The notes under the pieces: model-generated
The model's input: the letters and a program-made list of their open reading frames with translations, nothing else
Told to the model about the DNA's origin: nothing
Database searches by the model: none
Position numbers and translations under genes: made by a program
Assembly: GCA_036823295.1 (NCBI GenBank)
Contig: DAISGD010000017.1
Span: forward strand, 1-57,649
DNA: 57,649 nt
From: UBA4742 sp002403895
GTDB taxonomy: Bacteria; Actinomycetota; Acidimicrobiia; Acidimicrobiales; Acidimicrobilacustridaceae
Direction of reading: 5' to 3'
In this document: positions 7,415 through 15,760 of the stretch, piece after piece
How the letters are laid out: every line of letters starts with the position of its first letter
Position numbering within the stretch: position 1 is the stretch's first letter

Positions 7415-7540
7415 TAACGTGCCCTGCGGCAGATTTTCCTCGTTTTTCGGTAAACCCGGAGGGGGAGCCGACCGAATGAGGTAGGACGCCTAAACCTCGG
7501 TTTTTCGGGGTGAAGGGGCTGCCGTAGGAGAGTGCCGCAG
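7415..7540 (+). promoter_or_regulatory. promoter and structured 5' leader of the Tad pilus operon
   Basis: TAACGT (7415-7420) is a plausible -10 with transcription starting near 7427. CTGCGGCA (7424-7431) is perfectly complementary to TGCCGCAG (7533-7540), whose last G is the first base of the cpaB GTG start. The ribosome binding site TAGGAGAG (7525-7532) lies directly inside this closing stem. Between the arms sit two near-copies of CCTCGTTTTTCGG (7438-7450 and 7495-7508) and a terminator-like hairpin. This layout resembles a riboswitch or protein-binding leader. I could not match it to a known class. Confidence 0.5.
7472..7505 (+). terminator. intrinsic-terminator-like hairpin inside the cpaB leader
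   Basis: GAGGT (7478-7482) pairs with ACCTC (7494-7498) and AGG (7483-7485) with CCT (7489-7491). CC/GG closes the base and five T residues follow (7501-7505). It could attenuate the Tad operon or back up termination of rpsA. Confidence 0.4.
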
Positions 7541-8415
7541 TGCCTGGTCAGGCACCGCCCAACAGCGAGGGAATGAGGTCGGGAGTGAGTTCTCGGAGAA
7601 CGTTGATCCTGGTGGGCGCCATCGTGGTTGGTGTGATCGCCGCGTTGCTCATCTACAACTACGTCCAGGGCATCGATGAGCGCGCGCACAACAACGCCAA
7701 GCTCGCCGATGTCTACGTGGCCAAGAGCGACATCAAGCGTGGAACGCCGGGTGAAACAGCGGCAGCCAGCAAGCAGATCGACAAGTCGCAGATTCCCCAG
7801 CAGTTCCGGCCGGCCACGGCCATCACCACGACTGATCAGCTGGCCAAGAAGGTCGCTCTGTTCGACATTCCAGCCAACAGCGTGATCGTGGAGGGCATGT
7901 TCGTCGATCCGGCCAGCAGCCAGATCACGTTCCGTGAGCGGCTCAAGAACCCGAACCACGTGGCGATCAGCATCCCGACCGACGCCATCCACGGCGTCGG
8001 CGGCTTCTTGGTGCCGGGCGACGAAGTGGACATCATGGTGTTCCAAGACGTCACCGAGGCCATGAAGGCGGGTGCCGGGACGAACGACTTCATCCAGAAG
8101 TCGCTGGCCCGTTACCTGTACCAGAAGGTGCAGCTGCTGGCCGTGGGCCAGAGCACCGTCCTCGCCCCCGGTGAGACCGTCGATCCCGCCACCGCCCAGA
8201 ACCAGAGCAGCGGGGTCTTGACCGTCAACGTGCCGCCCGAGGCCGCCCAGTGGATCGCTCAGGCCCAGGTGCAGGGTCAGATGTACCTGTCGCTGGTGAG
8301 CAAGGACTACGTCCCCCATGCGATTCCCACCACCCCGCCCTTCTCCAAGACCCTTCCGGGCGAAGATCCGGCGCAGTTGACCCCTTACGGCCCGAACGGA
8401 AACACCGACCAGTGA
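7540..8415 (+). CDS. cpaB: Flp pilus assembly protein CpaB/RcpC
   Basis: 291 aa. One N-terminal membrane helix (RTLILVGAIVVGVIAALLIYNYV, about residues 21-43) is followed by an exported SAF-type domain (VYVAKSDIKRGTPGE...) and the RcpC/CpaB region with ISIPTDAIHGVGGFLVPGDEVDIM. In diderm bacteria this protein works with the outer-membrane secretin. Monoderm actinobacteria keep it without a secretin, so it is probably a periplasmic or wall-side scaffold. GTG 7540 has TAGGAGAG 7 nt upstream. It is the first gene of the operon and overlaps tadZ by 4 nt (GTGA). Confidence 0.92.
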   Translation: MPGQAPPNSEGMRSGVSSRRTLILVGAIVVGVIAALLIYNYVQGIDERAHNNAKLADVYVAKSDIKRGTPGETAAASKQIDKSQIPQQFRPATAITTTDQLAKKVALFDIPANSVIVEGMFVDPASSQITFRERLKNPNHVAISIPTDAIHGVGGFLVPGDEVDIMVFQDVTEAMKAGAGTNDFIQKSLARYLYQKVQLLAVGQSTVLAPGETVDPATAQNQSSGVLTVNVPPEAAQWIAQAQVQGQMYLSLVSKDYVPHAIPTTPPFSKTLPGEDPAQLTPYGPNGNTDQ

Positions 8416-9647
8416 CCAGTCCGTTCTCTGGCCAGCCGGGCGAGTACATGCCCCAACCGGGGCTGGGCGCTCCCGCCGGTGGCGGGGGTGGCCAGGTCGC
8501 GGTCGCCGTCGTCGACGCCGACCAGGCCGCCCGCAGTCGTCTCGCCATGCAACTGGGCCAGGGCGCGACGCCGTTCCCGTCCATCAACGACCTGGCGTCG
8601 CGACTGGGCAGCATCCCCGTCGTCGTGGTGTTGGGGCCGTCGTTCGGGGCCAGCCCCGAGCTGGCCGCCGTCGAGCAGCTCCTGGCTGCTCGACGCGATG
8701 TCGGCGCCATCATGGTGACGAGTGAGTTGACCACCGACATGCTGCAGCGAGCGCTGCGGGCAGGGGTCAAAGACGTGCTCGCCGCCCCGGTGGAGACGAC
8801 CCAGCTGGCCGAGGCGGTGGCCCGAGTGGCCGCTGGTCTGATCATGGCCGCCCCTAACACCCCGGTCTCCCCAACGGTCGAGGCCGACGGGGAGCGGGGT
8901 CGAGTCATCACGGTGTTCTCCACCAAGGGCGGCGCCGGCAAGTCCGTGGTGGCCACCAACCTGGCCGTGGTGCTCGCCGGCCGGGCCAGCCGCCCGGTGG
9001 CGCTGGTGGACGCCGATCTCCAATTCGGTGACATCGCCGTCATGCTCAAGCTCTCGCCGCAGCACACAGTGGTGGACGCGGTGGGCGCGCTCGACAAGCT
9101 GGACCTGCCCCTGCTGCAGAGCCTGCTCATCGAGCATCAGCCCTCGGGCGTCAAGGTCCTTCCCGCCCCACTCGAGCCGGCCTTTGCTGATCAGATCGGT
9201 GCGCCCGAGATGGTCCGCATCGTCGAGATGCTCCGTCAGTTCTGCTCATTCGTGGTCATCGATACGCCGGCATACTTCAATGACGTCGTACTCGGGCTGA
9301 TCGAGGTCAGCGACGACGTGTTGCTGGTGGCGGGGATGGACATCCCCAACATCAAGAACGTAAAGATCGGGCTCCAGACCCTCCGCTTGCTCAACACCCC
9401 CATGGAGAAGCTCCGGCTGGTTCTCAACCGGGCCAACTCCAAGGTCAAGCTCGACGTCGGGGAGGTCGAACGAACCCTGGGTATCCAGGCCGAGGCGCTG
9501 ATTCCCAGCGACATCGTCGTTCCGCAAGCGGTCAACAAGGGTGAGCCGGTGGTGCTGAGCGCACCGAAGTCTGGGGTCACGCAGTCGATGAACCAACTGG
9601 CAGATCTGTTCCTGCCCCAGACCTCGAACAAGCGCAGACGTCGGTAA
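8412..9647 (+). CDS. tadZ: TadZ/CpaE-type ATPase with pseudo-receiver domain
   Basis: 411 aa. The N-terminal 140 residues resemble a receiver domain (VAVAVVDADQAARSRLAMQL...), but the phospho-acceptor Asp position is occupied by VVVVLGPSFG, so it is probably not phosphorylated. The C-terminal half is a MinD/ParA-like ATPase with deviant Walker A KGGAGKS (Lys175) and Walker B-like VDADLQFGD. TadZ proteins mark the pole or site where the Tad machine assembles. The protein ends in a basic tail (NKRRRR). It starts at GTG 8412, overlapping the cpaB stop, so translation is coupled. Confidence 0.92.
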   Translation: MTSPFSGQPGEYMPQPGLGAPAGGGGGQVAVAVVDADQAARSRLAMQLGQGATPFPSINDLASRLGSIPVVVVLGPSFGASPELAAVEQLLAARRDVGAIMVTSELTTDMLQRALRAGVKDVLAAPVETTQLAEAVARVAAGLIMAAPNTPVSPTVEADGERGRVITVFSTKGGAGKSVVATNLAVVLAGRASRPVALVDADLQFGDIAVMLKLSPQHTVVDAVGALDKLDLPLLQSLLIEHQPSGVKVLPAPLEPAFADQIGAPEMVRIVEMLRQFCSFVVIDTPAYFNDVVLGLIEVSDDVLLVAGMDIPNIKNVKIGLQTLRLLNTPMEKLRLVLNRANSKVKLDVGEVERTLGIQAEALIPSDIVVPQAVNKGEPVVLSAPKSGVTQSMNQLADLFLPQTSNKRRRR

Positions 9648-9700
9648 GTACCGGCTAGGTAGCAATCGAGTCCTGGGTAAACGAGTGATGAGGAGAAGCA

Positions 9701-11059
9701 GTGTCGCTCTATAAACGGCTTCACGATGTGCAGGCTGCGCCGGCGACCGGGGCCAAGAGGCGTGACCCGGTGCTCGACGAGCTCCGCCAGAAGATCCACC
9801 ATCACCTCATCGATGAGTTGGGGCCGATCCTCTACGACAAGCGACTGTCGGAGGACGATCTCCGCCGCCGGGTGAACGACCAGCTCCACGCCGCCCTCGC
9901 TCAGGAGCGCGCGCCCCTGTCCGCGGCCGACAAGGCCCAGCTGATTCAAGACGTCTCCGACGACATCCTCGGCTATGGCCCCATCGACCGGCTCCTGCAC
10001 GACGAGGAGATCACCGAGGTGATGTGCAATGGGCCCGACGCCGTCTACGTCGAGCGCGGTGGCCGGCTGGAGAAGTCGACGGCCACGTTCGTCGACGAGA
10101 CCCATCTGCGCCGCATCATCGACAAGATCGTGAGCGAGATCGGGCGCCGCATCGACGAGTCCAATCCGTTGTGCGACGCCCGCCTGCCTGACGGCTCCCG
10201 GGTCAACGCGGTGATCCACCCTCTGGCCATCGGTGGCCCGTTCCTGACCATCCGGAAGTTCTCCAAGGAGAAGCTGCAGGTCGACGACCTGATCCGCTTC
10301 GGCACCTTGAACGCTCACTCGGCCCGCTTCCTCCAGGCCTGCGTGGTCGGACGGCTGAACATCATCGTCTCGGGCGGCACCGGCACCGGCAAGACCACCA
10401 CCCTCAACGTGTTGTCGTCGTTCATCCCCTCGGACGAGCGCATCGTGACCGTGGAGGATGCCAAGGAACTCCAGATGCACCAGGACCACGTCCTGTCGCT
10501 CGAGGCCAGGCCGCCGAATATCGAGGGTCGGGGCGAGGTCACCATCCGCGACCTGGTCAAGAACTGCCTGCGTATGCGGCCCGATCGCATCGTGGTCGGG
10601 GAGTGCCGCTCCGGTGAGGCCCTGGACATGCTCCAGGCCATGAACACGGGCCATGACGGCTCACTCACGACCGTGCACGCCAACAGCCCCCGTGACACCC
10701 TCGCCCGGCTCGAGACCTTGGTCCTCATGGCGGGCTTCGATCTGCCGGTCCGGGCGATCCGTGAGCAGATGTCGTCGGCCATCGACCTCGTCGTGCAGCT
10801 CAGCCGCCTCCGGGACGGCAGCCGCCGCGTCACCCATATCTCCGAGGTGCAAGGCATGGAGGGCGATGTGATCACCCTCCAGGATATCTTCCTGTTCGAC
10901 TACGGCATGGGGGTCGACGAGCACGGCCGGTTCAAGGGTCATCTCAAGGCAACCGGTGTGCGGCCCAAGTTCGCTGAGAAGCTGGCCGACCTGGGCATCC
11001 GCCTTGGCCAGGAGGTCTTCCAGCCCGAGGGCTTCAGCCGCAAGGCGGTCACCAAATGA
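9701..11059 (+). CDS. tadA: Tad pilus assembly ATPase TadA/CpaF
   Basis: 452 aa, the secretion ATPase that drives Flp pilin polymerisation. The N-terminal helical domain contains the family segment DILGYGPIDRLLHDEEITEVM. The RecA-like core has Walker A GGTGTGKTTT (about residues 224-233), the Asp box VTVEDAKELQ, and Walker B/His box RIVVGECRSGEALDML...TTVHANS. The start GTG 9701 has AGGAG (9690-9694). A 53-nt gap separates it from tadZ without an obvious terminator. It overlaps the next gene by ATGA. Confidence 0.96.
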   Translation: MSLYKRLHDVQAAPATGAKRRDPVLDELRQKIHHHLIDELGPILYDKRLSEDDLRRRVNDQLHAALAQERAPLSAADKAQLIQDVSDDILGYGPIDRLLHDEEITEVMCNGPDAVYVERGGRLEKSTATFVDETHLRRIIDKIVSEIGRRIDESNPLCDARLPDGSRVNAVIHPLAIGGPFLTIRKFSKEKLQVDDLIRFGTLNAHSARFLQACVVGRLNIIVSGGTGTGKTTTLNVLSSFIPSDERIVTVEDAKELQMHQDHVLSLEARPPNIEGRGEVTIRDLVKNCLRMRPDRIVVGECRSGEALDMLQAMNTGHDGSLTTVHANSPRDTLARLETLVLMAGFDLPVRAIREQMSSAIDLVVQLSRLRDGSRRVTHISEVQGMEGDVITLQDIFLFDYGMGVDEHGRFKGHLKATGVRPKFAEKLADLGIRLGQEVFQPEGFSRKAVTK

Positions 11060-13023
11060 TGAGCGCCCGCGCCCTGCGTCGCCTCACCGCCGGGGTCGTC
11101 GGCCTCTTGCTGATCGGGTTGTCCACCGCGGCGGGTGCCCAGTCCGTCAGCGACACCTTCACCCAGATCCGCGCGGTGAACGCCCTCGATCCGGCGGCGA
11201 ACAGCGCGACCTTCATCTCCACCGGGCCGGCGGCTGATGCCAGCAGCGCCACGGTAGACATCAACGGCACCGCCTCCCCGGCGACCGTCGCCCCACTGTC
11301 GACCAAACATCTCCTGGCCAACGCGATGGTGTTCGACACCTCGGCTTCCATGGACACATCGGGAGCCTTGGCCTCGGCCAAGGAGGCGGCTCGCACCTGG
11401 ATAAACTCCCGGTCCAACGACCGCACCTTCACCGAGCAGTTCGCCATCTACGCCGCCAATGACGAGGGCGTGTTGGTGCAGGACTTCACCGCGGACACCA
11501 CCCGGCTACTGGCCGCCATCGATCGGGTCGGCCCTCCTTCCACCGAGGACGGTCGCAAGAAGACCGCATTGTGGTCCGCCGTGCGCCAGGCGGCGGCCGC
11601 GCTGACCACCAAGAGCGACTTCCAGCCCAACCTGGTGATCATGGCCGGGCAGAACGACAACGCCAGCAGGGATCAGAAGGCTGCGGCCACCGGAGAGATC
11701 GCCAGCTCCCGCGCCACCGTCTTCGGTGTCGCCTACACCGGCAGTGGCTACAACGGGGACCAACTCCAGTCGCTGAGCAACACCTACGGTGGGCGGACCC
11801 TGAACGTCTCCGACGGCACCCAGTTCGGGGCCTCGGTGGAGTCGGTGGCCAACACCATCGAGCGTCAGCAGTTCGTGGCCACCTACAAGTCCACCCTGCA
11901 GAAGGACGAACTCGCCACCTTGTCCATCAAAGTGGGCAGCGCCACGCTGTCGGCGACCTACTCCGAGGGCTCCTCCGCCTCCGGCTACCAGAACCTCAAC
12001 CCGGACGTGCGCACCTCGTCCAGCAAGGGGATCGGCGCCCTGCAAGGGGGGCTCGGTCTGGCGCTGGCCGTCTTGCTGGTGGTCGTTGCGGTGGCCCTGG
12101 CCACGTATGCCATCGTGTTGTTGATCACCCGTGAAAGCCACCTGACCAACGTCTTGCAGCCGTACTCCGAGGGCTACGGCCCCCAGAATGACCGCGAGGA
12201 CGAGAACGACGGCTCGTTCGTCAGGACGGCCATCATCCAGCGGGCAGTCGAGGTCACCGAGCAATTCGCCGAGAGTCAGGGCTACCTCGCCCGGACGGAG
12301 GCGGCCTTGGAGCGAGCCAGCCTGCCCCTGCGGGCTGGTGAGGCGCTGTTCTTCTACCTGGCCCTCGTCATCATCGCCACCATCCTGGGCCTGGCCCTGG
12401 GCGGTCTCTTCCTCGGCTTGATACTCGGCGGTTTTGCCGCCATCACCCCGATGGCCACGGTGAGCTTCTTGGCCAGTCGTCGCCGCAAGAAGTTCCTGGG
12501 CCAACTGCCCGACACCCTCCAACTGCTGTCGGGCACTCTGCGCGCCGGTTACTCGCTCATGCAGGGCGTCGAGGCCGTGTCGCAGGAGGTCCAGGACCCG
12601 ATGGGCCACGAGCTCCGCCGGGTAGTGACCGAGTCCCGCTTGGGCCGCCCGCTCGAGGAGTCCCTCGAGGGGGTGGCCGAGCGCATGGACAGCGCCGATT
12701 TCGCGTGGGCGGTCATGGCCATCCGGATCCAGCGCGAGGTCGGCGGCAATCTCTCCGAGCTCCTGCTGACCGTGGCCGATACCATGACCCAACGCGAGCG
12801 CCTCCGCCGCGACGTGCGGGCGCTCACTGCCGAAGGCCGGGTCAGCGCCATCGTGTTGGGCCTGCTCCCGGTGGGCTTGGGCTTGGCCATGTTCGTGATC
12901 AACCCCGAGTACACCAACAAGCTGATCACCGACACGCTCGGCAACATCTTGTTGGGTGTCTCCATCGTTTCGATGATCATCGGATTCTTCTGGATGAAGA
13001 AGATCATCGACATCGAGATCTGA
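11056..13023 (+). CDS. tadB: VWA domain fused to TadB (type II secretion F) platform protein
   Basis: 655 aa. Order of parts: signal peptide (1-29, cut near TAAGAQS); a von Willebrand A domain (about 85-275) with MIDAS motif DTSAS starting at Asp94; a membrane helix (about 335-358, GLALAVLLVVVAVALATYAI); a charged linker; membrane helices (about 430-465); a T2SSF domain (about 490-605, LPDTLQLLSGTLRAGYSLMQGV); and two terminal helices. The T2SSF part is TadB, the inner-membrane platform. The VWA part would lie outside the membrane, where it could bind a ligand or pilin. VWA domains of this kind recur in actinobacterial Tad loci. The third MIDAS segment is weak (IMAGQND rather than TDG). Overlaps tadA by 4 nt. 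Confidence 0.9.
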   Translation: MMSARALRRLTAGVVGLLLIGLSTAAGAQSVSDTFTQIRAVNALDPAANSATFISTGPAADASSATVDINGTASPATVAPLSTKHLLANAMVFDTSASMDTSGALASAKEAARTWINSRSNDRTFTEQFAIYAANDEGVLVQDFTADTTRLLAAIDRVGPPSTEDGRKKTALWSAVRQAAAALTTKSDFQPNLVIMAGQNDNASRDQKAAATGEIASSRATVFGVAYTGSGYNGDQLQSLSNTYGGRTLNVSDGTQFGASVESVANTIERQQFVATYKSTLQKDELATLSIKVGSATLSATYSEGSSASGYQNLNPDVRTSSSKGIGALQGGLGLALAVLLVVVAVALATYAIVLLITRESHLTNVLQPYSEGYGPQNDREDENDGSFVRTAIIQRAVEVTEQFAESQGYLARTEAALERASLPLRAGEALFFYLALVIIATILGLALGGLFLGLILGGFAAITPMATVSFLASRRRKKFLGQLPDTLQLLSGTLRAGYSLMQGVEAVSQEVQDPMGHELRRVVTESRLGRPLEESLEGVAERMDSADFAWAVMAIRIQREVGGNLSELLLTVADTMTQRERLRRDVRALTAEGRVSAIVLGLLPVGLGLAMFVINPEYTNKLITDTLGNILLGVSIVSMIIGFFWMKKIIDIEI

Positions 13024-13039
13024 CGGATCAGGAGCCGGA

Positions 13040-13969
13040 ATGGACAACATGCAGCTGCTCATCGGCCTTCTCCTGATCGGGGGGGCGCTCGGGCTCATCA
13101 TCTACGCCGTGGGCTCGCAGATGAACGAGAAGGCGGTCGTGCGCCAGTCGCTGCGCCAGCTCGACGGCTACGAGGTGGAGAACGTCCGCGACCAGGAGCT
13201 CCTGGTCCCCATCGGTGACCGGACGCTCAAGCCGGTGATGGGTTGGCTTACCAAGCTCGGCCGCCGCTTGACCCCGGTGGGCTACACGGACAACGTTCGC
13301 AAGAAGATGATCTCTGCCGGCAACGGATCGATAGACGACGTCGACCGTTTCTTGGCGGTCAAGGTGATCATGGTGGCACTGGTCATCCCGTGGTTCTTCT
13401 TCTGGATCGTCTACAACCCGCTCAACTTCTCCGGGCTGACGCTCTGGATCGTGTTCCTCATCTTGGCCGCCGTGCTGTTGTTCTCCCCCGACGCCATCGT
13501 CAGCCGTCGGGTGGAAGAGCGCCAGCACGACCTGCGGATCAAGCTGCCCGACATCCTCGACCTGTTGACCATCAGCGTCGAGGCCGGCCTCGGGTTCGAG
13601 CAGGCCCTGGATCGCACCATTTCGGCCGTGCCCGGCGCACTGTCGGACGAGTTCGCCCGCATGTTGGGCGAGGTCCGGGCCGGCGCGACCCGGGCCGACG
13701 CCATGCGCGCCCTAGACAAGCGCACCAACGTCCCCGAGGTGCGCTCGTTCGTGCTCGCCATCCTCCAGGCCGACACCTTCGGTGTGTCGATCGGCCGGGT
13801 GCTGCGGGCTCAAGCCGAGGAGATGCGGATCAAACGCCGGCAGGAGGCCCAGGAGCGGGCCCAGAAGGCCCCGGTCAAGATGCTGATCCCCATGGTGTTC
13901 TGCATCTTCCCCGCGCTGTTTGTGGTCGTCATCGGTCCGGCCATCATCAACATCCGCGCGAGTTTCTAA
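13040..13969 (+). CDS. tadC: Tad pilus platform protein TadC
   Basis: 309 aa, membrane protein. An N-terminal helix (about 4-25) and a central pair (about 108-152, VIMVALVIPWFFFWIVYNPL and TLWIVFLILAAVLLF) precede the T2SSF domain (about 175-285, LPDILDLLTISVEAGLGFEQAL). A C-terminal helix ends the protein. It pairs with TadB to form the base on which TadA works. It starts 16 nt after the VWA-TadB gene with GGAGCCGGA just upstream. The charged stretch RIKRRQEAQERAQKAPVK before the last helix is typical of TadC. Confidence 0.95.
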   Translation: MDNMQLLIGLLLIGGALGLIIYAVGSQMNEKAVVRQSLRQLDGYEVENVRDQELLVPIGDRTLKPVMGWLTKLGRRLTPVGYTDNVRKKMISAGNGSIDDVDRFLAVKVIMVALVIPWFFFWIVYNPLNFSGLTLWIVFLILAAVLLFSPDAIVSRRVEERQHDLRIKLPDILDLLTISVEAGLGFEQALDRTISAVPGALSDEFARMLGEVRAGATRADAMRALDKRTNVPEVRSFVLAILQADTFGVSIGRVLRAQAEEMRIKRRQEAQERAQKAPVKMLIPMVFCIFPALFVVVIGPAIINIRASF

Positions 13970-13976
13970 CCCGGCG

Positions 13977-15443
13977 GTGTCGGCGACGACGACCGAACCC
14001 TCGGGGGCGCCGGTCACCACCGGGCCCCGGGTGCGGCGCTGGCCACCGACCATCTCCCTGGCCGTCGGCGCGGCGTTCGCCCTTTGGGGCCTGTCGATCG
14101 GGATCGACCGCCTCTCCGACAACAGCCTGTTTACCCACCTGGTCACCGGGCGGCTGATCCTGGAGAGTGGGATCCCTCGCCACGACGTCTACTCCTTCAC
14201 CGCGCATGGCGAGCCGTGGGTGGTGCAGAGTTGGCTGGCGTCGTGGATCTACGGCCTGGTCGAGTCGTGGCACGGGGCCAACGGATTACGCGTGCTCATG
14301 GGCCTGCTCACGGCCGCCCTCGGCGCCATGGTGTGGCGCCTGACCCGACCAGCCAAGACGCTGATCGGGAGGATCCTCATCTCCGGCTTCGTGCTCGGCG
14401 TGGCATCGTCGGTTTGGGCGCCGCGGCCCCTGCTGATGGGGCTGTTGCTCCTGTCGCTCGCGCTGCTGGCGGTGGAGGGGGGCCTCGATCCTCGTTGGCT
14501 GGTGCCGATCTTCTGGCTCTGGGTCAACGTGCACGGCTCGTTCCCCCTCGGTTTGGTGACGATCGGAGCGTTCTGGCTGGGGAGCCGCCTCGACGGCAAG
14601 CCGGCCACCCGTGAATGGCGCTGCGGCCTGTGGGCGTTTCTGGGCATCGCGTTAGGGGCGATCAACCCCCTCGGCCCGGTGATGTTGGTTTTCCCGGTCC
14701 GACTGTTGGGACGCATGGATGTCCTGCGCCAGGTCATTGAGTGGCAGTCCCCATCCTTCTCGCTGGCCTGGACCCGCCTGTTCCTGCTCGAGGTCGTGGT
14801 CGCGGTGGTGGTGCTGGTCCGCCGTCCCCGCTATCGGGCCGCCATCCCACTCGTGCTGTTCACCGCCGCCGCCCTGTTGGGGGCCCGCAATGTGGCCGTG
14901 GCCAGCATGGTGCTGATCCCCGGCATGGCGCGGGGGCTCACCGGTCTGGGCACCATAAACGGCGACAAGCGCACGCCGGCCGCCGCCATCGCCCTCGTGG
15001 CCCTCTTGGTGGCGGGTCTGGTGGTGACGAGCTCGTCGCTCGACCAACCGGCCTGGCAGCTCGAGACGTTCCCGGTCGACGCGGTGGCCTGGATGGACGC
15101 CAACGGCCTGCACCGTGACGATCTCCACGTGGCCAGTGGGGACACCGTGGGGAACTACCTCGAGCTGCTCTACGGCGAAGACGCCGGCGCCTTCATCGAC
15201 GACCGGGTGGACATGTACCCCCCTGAGGTCGTCAACGACTACCTCACACTCCTGCACGGCGCTGCGGGCTGGCGTGACGTGCTCGACCGGCGCCAGGTCG
15301 ATGTGGTGCTGTGGGGGAAGAGCCAGGCCCTCACCGGCCTAGTGACGGAATCCCACGACTGGCGTATCCTGTATCAGGATGCCTCGTGGTCGGTGGCCTG
15401 TCGCCGGGGGGCCCCTCTCGGTGATTCAGGCACGACCTGCTGA
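13977..15443 (+). CDS. polytopic membrane protein, GT-C-like, in the Tad operon
   Basis: About 488 aa with roughly nine to ten hydrophobic helices and a soluble C-terminal domain. The first loop carries DNSLFTHLVTGRLILESG followed by IPRHDVYSFTAHGEPWVVQSW, which resembles the acidic first loop of GT-C glycosyltransferases that use lipid-linked sugars; the exact acceptor and donor are unknown. The C-terminal part (LHVASGDTVGNYLELLYGED...) resembles the soluble tails of such enzymes. It starts only 7 nt after tadC (GTG 13977, no clear ribosome binding site, presumably coupled), so it is the last gene of the pilus operon. Pilin or wall glycosylation is an inference from this position. Confidence 0.75.
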   Translation: MSATTTEPSGAPVTTGPRVRRWPPTISLAVGAAFALWGLSIGIDRLSDNSLFTHLVTGRLILESGIPRHDVYSFTAHGEPWVVQSWLASWIYGLVESWHGANGLRVLMGLLTAALGAMVWRLTRPAKTLIGRILISGFVLGVASSVWAPRPLLMGLLLLSLALLAVEGGLDPRWLVPIFWLWVNVHGSFPLGLVTIGAFWLGSRLDGKPATREWRCGLWAFLGIALGAINPLGPVMLVFPVRLLGRMDVLRQVIEWQSPSFSLAWTRLFLLEVVVAVVVLVRRPRYRAAIPLVLFTAAALLGARNVAVASMVLIPGMARGLTGLGTINGDKRTPAAAIALVALLVAGLVVTSSSLDQPAWQLETFPVDAVAWMDANGLHRDDLHVASGDTVGNYLELLYGEDAGAFIDDRVDMYPPEVVNDYLTLLHGAAGWRDVLDRRQVDVVLWGKSQALTGLVTESHDWRILYQDASWSVACRRGAPLGDSGTTC

Positions 15444-15453
15444 GCCTGGACGC

Positions 15454-15490
15454 GAATGAGAGGGCGGACCTGAAGTCCACCCCCTCATTC
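15454..15490. terminator. bidirectional terminator between Tad operon and pilin genes
   Basis: A 16-bp inverted repeat with two mismatches, GAATGAGAGGGCGGAC / GTCCACCCCCTCATTC, around the loop CTGAA. It lies in the 96-nt gap between two convergent units. Confidence 0.75.
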
Positions 15491-15539
15491 AGCGGTTCTC
15501 TGTCATCATCCTGTCGGGAGATGCAGTAGCGGATCGTTC

Positions 15540-15722
15540 CTACCCAGCAATCGACGAAGCCGACTTCGAAAGGCTCTGGCTCGTCGCTTGCTGGAAGTAG
15601 GTGAGCGCTGAAATGCACACGACGGCGAGGAGGGCGAGGAGGAGTGCATACTCCACCAAACTTGCCCCTTCGTCGCCCCTGACCCGCTGCTGGCCCCGGC
15701 TGGTTGAGTGGTTGGAACTCAT
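15540..15722 (-). CDS. flp: Flp-type pilin (second copy)
   Basis: 60 aa prepilin. A short basic leader (MSSNHSTSRGQQRVRGDEG) ends in Gly. The mature part begins ASLVEYALLLALLAVVCISA, with Glu at mature position 5 and the following Tyr, as in Flp pilins, where a prepilin peptidase cuts before Ala. A short polar tail (QQATSQSLSKSASSIAG) follows. Start ATG 15722 has AAAGGAA upstream. The prepilin peptidase is not in the window. The gene follows the other pilin gene with an 88-nt gap that contains a strong hairpin. Confidence 0.92.
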   Translation of the reverse strand: MSSNHSTSRGQQRVRGDEGASLVEYALLLALLAVVCISALTYFQQATSQSLSKSASSIAG

Positions 15723-15760
15723 GGGAAGTTCCTTTCTCTCGAGCTGGGCCGGAACGGCGA

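Noticed and set aside
7424..7540. c-di-GMP-I or c-di-AMP (ydaO) riboswitch before cpaB
   Set aside because: Some fragments look tempting (GGTAAACC, GGGGGAGCC, GGGGTGAA), but the ordered cores of either class are absent. Kept only as an unclassified structured leader.
7424..7540. ANTAR dual-hexaloop target for the PdtaR-like protein
   Set aside because: One hexaloop hairpin can be drawn (CCTCG-GTTTTT-CGGGG), but its loop lacks the expected A1/G4 pattern and there is no proper second hairpin.
9648..9700. promoter in the tadZ-tadA gap
   Set aside because: TACCGG and TAGGTA do not fit TAnnnT at a useful position. The gap seems only to hold the tadA ribosome binding site.
11506..13101. 531-codon open frame antisense to the VWA-TadB gene
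   Set aside because: Mirrors codon bias of the sense gene; His/Gly/Gln-rich without motifs.
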